From contig NZ_FTNO01000008.1 in NCBI RefSeq assembly GCF_900156425.1, positions 141,465 through 205,464 of the forward strand: a DNA stretch of 64,000 nucleotides, in the 5' to 3' direction. The stretch is from Haladaptatus litoreus (GTDB taxonomy: Archaea > Halobacteriota > Halobacteria > Halobacteriales > Haladaptataceae). A program made the position numbers and the translations under genes. The notes beneath the pieces are model-generated. The model made no database searches. It saw only the letters and a program-made list of their open reading frames with translations, and had not been told where the DNA came from. Shown here one piece after another: positions 61,726 to 64,000 of this stretch. How positions within the stretch are numbered: the first letter of the stretch is position 1; every line of letters begins with the position of its first letter.

Positions 61726-62301
61726 ATGACTGCATCCACCATCTCTCCAGACACTCGCAACACCTTCGAAAGCACCATCGGTGGCTACACGGTTGGCACC
61801 CGTGCTCACAGCCTCTCAGCTTGGTTCGTCCTCGCACTTCGGCTCATGATGGGTTGGGCGTTCGCATACTCGGGATTCACGAAAATCGTCGCCGCCGAAC
61901 CGTTCTCGGCCGGTGGCTACCTGGCGAACGTCGCCGCGACCAACGGCAACCCGATCGCAGGCCTATTCGCCTGGATGGGCTCGACCCCGTGGTTCGTCGA
62001 ATTCGCGAACGTCGCCGTCCCGTGGGGCGAGTTGTTCATCGGTCTTGGACTGCTCGTCGGCGCGGTCGTCCGTCTTGCGGCGTTCTTCGGCGCGCTCATG
62101 ATGCTCATGTTCTACTTCGGGAACTGGGACATCGCTCACGGCGTTATCAACGGCGACTTCGCGTACATGCTCGTCTTCCTGGCCGTTGCAGCGTTCGGTG
62201 CCGGCCGGATCCTCGGTCTCGATGCCTGGATTGAGAACTACGAGATCAGTGGGCGGTCACTCCTCGAGCGCTACCCAATCCTCGAGTACGTCCTCGGGTA
62301 G
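61726..62301 (+). CDS. DoxX-family membrane protein
   Basis: A 191-residue protein with four hydrophobic helices (LSAWFVLALRLMMGWAFAYS, FIGLGLLVGAVVRLAAFFGA, ALMMLMFYFGNWDIA, YMLVFLAVAAFGAGRILGL). The ALRLMMGWAFAYSGFTKI and WGELFIGLGLLVG motifs are those of DoxX/DoxD. Some members are subunits of thiosulfate:quinone oxidoreductase, others are linked to oxidative-stress complexes; which applies is unknown. It is GC-rich and stands as a single-gene cassette between two SWIM-SprT copies. Confidence 0.85.
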   Translation: MTASTISPDTRNTFESTIGGYTVGTRAHSLSAWFVLALRLMMGWAFAYSGFTKIVAAEPFSAGGYLANVAATNGNPIAGLFAWMGSTPWFVEFANVAVPWGELFIGLGLLVGAVVRLAAFFGALMMLMFYFGNWDIAHGVINGDFAYMLVFLAVAAFGAGRILGLDAWIENYEISGRSLLERYPILEYVLG

Positions 62302-62539
62302 ATTCTGACAACTGAGCCTATACTGCTTCCCTGTTAGAATCGGGCCACCATTCATTCTTCGCCTTTATTACTATATGCCAAATTTAGCCGTCTCACTCGT
62401 TCAGCGAATGAATCGGCCTGATATTTGTAATAGCCATGAATTCTTTAATTCTATAATACGTACACGCACCTAGACGGGAAGACCAGCGGTGTCGCTGGTG
62501 CGATACGGTCGCAACTCTTCGCATCCACGTTGTCGATGC

Positions 62540-62590
62540 ACTCCGTGAGCGTGTACTGGTCAGCGATTTGCGAAAGCGTTTGTTAACGTG
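62540..62590 (-). pseudogene. SprT gene, first-codons relic
   Basis: About 50 bp resemble the start of SprT genes (the DQRTLTE codons, here DQYTLTE-like) just after the SWIM gene stop at 62617. The rest of SprT is absent. Confidence 0.45.
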
Positions 62591-62616
62591 TCTTCGAAAA
62601 GAAAGTTTGAACAGGG

Positions 62617-62958
62617 TTACTCCGGCAGTTCCTTACGACCAGTTTTCACGCATGGCCAGCACGGGAAGTCCCCGAGACCGTCACAGTCGCAGTCCTCTGG
62701 TTCGGTATCGTTGTCGTCCTCCGACAAGAACGCCTCAAGCGTCCCGTCGTCAGTTGCGTTTTCGACAGCGGCCATGTGCTTGCAGAAGGCGTTCCGATGG
62801 ACGTGGTGCGGGCACGTACAAGCCATCAGTTCCTCGGTTACGTCGTCGATGGAGACCACGTATTGGTGCTCTGCAGGGTTCTCGTGGCTCTCGTTGGTGA
62901 CCTCGGTGAGTCGAAAAACGACATATCCGTAATTCTCACAGCGCCGATTCACAGTCAT
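62617..62958 (-). CDS. SWIM zinc-finger protein with replaced N-terminus
   Basis: A 113-residue protein from ATG 62958. The SWIM motif CTCPHHVHRNAFCKH and the C-terminal CDCDGLGDFPCWPC cluster are intact. The first 20 residues (TVNRRCENYGYVVFRLTE) differ from the best-preserved copy, so the domain was joined to new upstream sequence that happens to provide a start. It could be functional. The SprT partner is missing. Confidence 0.65.
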   Translation of the reverse strand: MTVNRRCENYGYVVFRLTEVTNESHENPAEHQYVVSIDDVTEELMACTCPHHVHRNAFCKHMAAVENATDDGTLEAFLSEDDNDTEPEDCDCDGLGDFPCWPCVKTGRKELPE

Positions 62959-63047
62959 AATGATTTCCAAGATATTCGTTCAGTCGATCATCTTCACCCT
63001 AGAAATCATAGAAAACCTTTCTTATGATTGCCTGGTATTCAATGGTC

Positions 63048-63590
63048 ATGTACGAGTCAATTCTGATTCCAACCGACGGAAGCCAGGAAATGGAATCAGT
63101 CGTTAATCAGGGACTCGAGCTCGCAAAACAAAGTAATGCGACTGTTCATACACTGTATGTAGTCGATGAACGAGCCTATCTGACGATACCGGATAAAGAA
63201 CGTGATCGTGTTCGAAAAACACTCGAGGAAGATGGTCAGGCCACAACGAAAGCCGTTGAGGAACAGATCCTTGACGCTGGTCTCGATGCCGTTCGAGAGA
63301 TCCGATGGGGCGATCCCAGTGCGGAGATCCTCACATATGCTGTCCAAAATGAAATCGATCTCATCGTGATGGGGACCCATGGCCGGACGGGATATGAACG
63401 ATATTTGCTCGGTAGCGTGGCCGAGAGAGTAGTACGAACCGCCCCAATTCCTGTTTTAACGGTCGCGGTTGGCAATATCGATAAAGCGATAGCAAATATC
63501 CAGGAGAGGTTACGAGGTGAACCGGCAGTCGAAGCGACAGAGACGGTATCTGAGACACACGATCAGGTTGACGAACTCCCAGACTCTTGA
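63048..63590 (+). CDS. UspA-family universal stress protein
   Basis: A 180-residue protein with the Usp fold: MYESILIPTDGSQEMESVVN at the start and the ATP-binding GTHGRTGYERYLLGSVAERV (G-x2-G-x9-G-S) near residue 110, followed by PIPVLTVAVG. After the domain is a 40-residue acidic tail. It binds ATP and is thought to help stress survival. ATG at 63048 is chosen; one two codons upstream is possible. It lies alone between SWIM-SprT relics. Confidence 0.85.
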   Translation: MYESILIPTDGSQEMESVVNQGLELAKQSNATVHTLYVVDERAYLTIPDKERDRVRKTLEEDGQATTKAVEEQILDAGLDAVREIRWGDPSAEILTYAVQNEIDLIVMGTHGRTGYERYLLGSVAERVVRTAPIPVLTVAVGNIDKAIANIQERLRGEPAVEATETVSETHDQVDELPDS

Positions 63591-63611
63591 CGAGATAGTT
63601 TAAATGTTCAA

Positions 63612-63770
63612 TCTTCGTGACCCCTGCCTGCCGTTGTGCTCGGTGTGAAACCTCCCAGTCGATCGCTTCGACCGGCAGTTCTGGGAAGTGCTCGGTGGCG
63701 ACGTTCGTTGCGTGTTGCTGTGCTCGGTCGAGGAGGGTCGTCGGTGTCTCGGGAATATCGTCGGTCACAA
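63612..63770 (-). pseudogene. SprT gene, internal relic
   Basis: Minus-strand sequence decodes to SprT residues about 24-75: DDIPETPTTLLDRAQQHATN, VATEHFPELPVEAIDWEVSH and RAQRQAGVTK, then leaves the family. Start codon and catalytic motif are both absent. Confidence 0.7.
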
Positions 63771-63817
63771 CAGGTAGAAACTGTATCAGTAGAAAGAGAA
63801 CGGTGAGAGATGTCGGA

Positions 63818-64000
63818 TTAACAACTTCCGAGATTCCGGAAGTCGCTCTGGTCACACTTTGAACAACGGGATGGTTTCGAGATAAAGGTGGTACCGCATT
63901 CTTCACATTCAAAAATATCACCAGTCGCCCGTACCTGCTGTTCTGTCTGCTGAGACGGGGTTTCTGAACTGAAGGCACCGCGTAACCGATGTAGTAGTTC
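63818..64000 (-). CDS. Zinc-ribbon protein, C-terminal part
   Basis: The gene enters from the right edge and ends at TAA 63818-63820. The visible 60 residues hold a polar linker and a zinc ribbon with CEEC and CSKC (FECEECGTTFISKPS, RCSKCDQSDFRNLG). Such C-terminal ribbons are common in small haloarchaeal regulators. The N-terminal part is outside the window. Confidence 0.6.
   Translation of the reverse strand, partial: ELLHRLRGAFSSETPSQQTEQQVRATGDIFECEECGTTFISKPSRCSKCDQSDFRNLGSC

Overview
The window is haloarchaeal DNA (class Halobacteria). The proteins are strongly acidic, exported ones carry twin-arginine signals (several with a lipobox), and many families are typical of this class: winged-helix proteins of the DUF7344 type, HalOD1 output domains, Lrp/AsnC and TrmB regulators, a bacterio-opsin-activator-type HTH protein, a DUF1931 histone-fold protein and a geranylgeranylglyceryl phosphate synthase. 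No rRNA, tRNA, replication initiator, integrase or CRISPR array was found. The mix of conjugation genes, toxin-antitoxin pairs, duplicated regulators and many gene relics points to a plasmid or genomic island, but the replicon type cannot be decided from this window.

Layout. 0-5 kb: a lamin-tail protein end, an epimerase, a zinc-ribbon microprotein, a ferritin-like Tat protein with a decayed paralogue, and small regulators. 5.4-9 kb: an AbrB/PIN toxin-antitoxin pair, a GGGP synthase and a Tat-exported beta-helix lipoprotein. 9.3-18.4 kb: a same-strand type IV secretion/conjugation module (pilin-like, TrbL/VirB6-like, VirB4-like ATPase, accessory protein, VirD4/TraD-like coupling ATPase). Its two large ATPase genes are preceded by similar short leader elements. 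18.5-22.7 kb: small membrane proteins around a non-coding zone carrying many GACTGTC words on one side and the reverse complement on the other, then a nuclease-fold lipoprotein. 23-28 kb: a regulator island. 28-34 kb: membrane proteins, including a LPG-synthase-type transmembrane protein and an HtpX-like M48 protease.

26-64 kb is dominated by one repeated module, always on the minus strand: a SWIM zinc-finger gene followed by a SprT-like metalloprotease gene and, in two copies, a small zinc-ribbon gene overlapping the SprT stop. About ten copies in all stages of decay lie at 26.4, 34.2-35.3, 36.7/40.9 (one copy split), 42.4, 45.9-46.7, 48.8-49.3, 53.6-54.5, 56.9, 60.4-61.5, 62.5-63.0 and 63.6 kb. 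Between them sit unrelated cassettes: a PGF-CTERM-like surface protein, a GH32/GH68 fructan gene pair, a PIN/winged-helix pair, a Tat-exported S8/M14 protease operon, an arylsulfotransferase, a Doc-type toxin locus, an ABC-2 transporter operon with a lipoprotein, MprF, DoxX and UspA. The GH32/GH68 pair sits inside a SprT gene whose two halves flank it.

Working together: the conjugation module could move the element. The SWIM-SprT repeats probably served as homology for capture and reshuffling of cargo, and may themselves encode a DNA-binding and protein-degrading pair, which is inference. The cargo is mostly cell-envelope and extracellular function plus addiction pairs.
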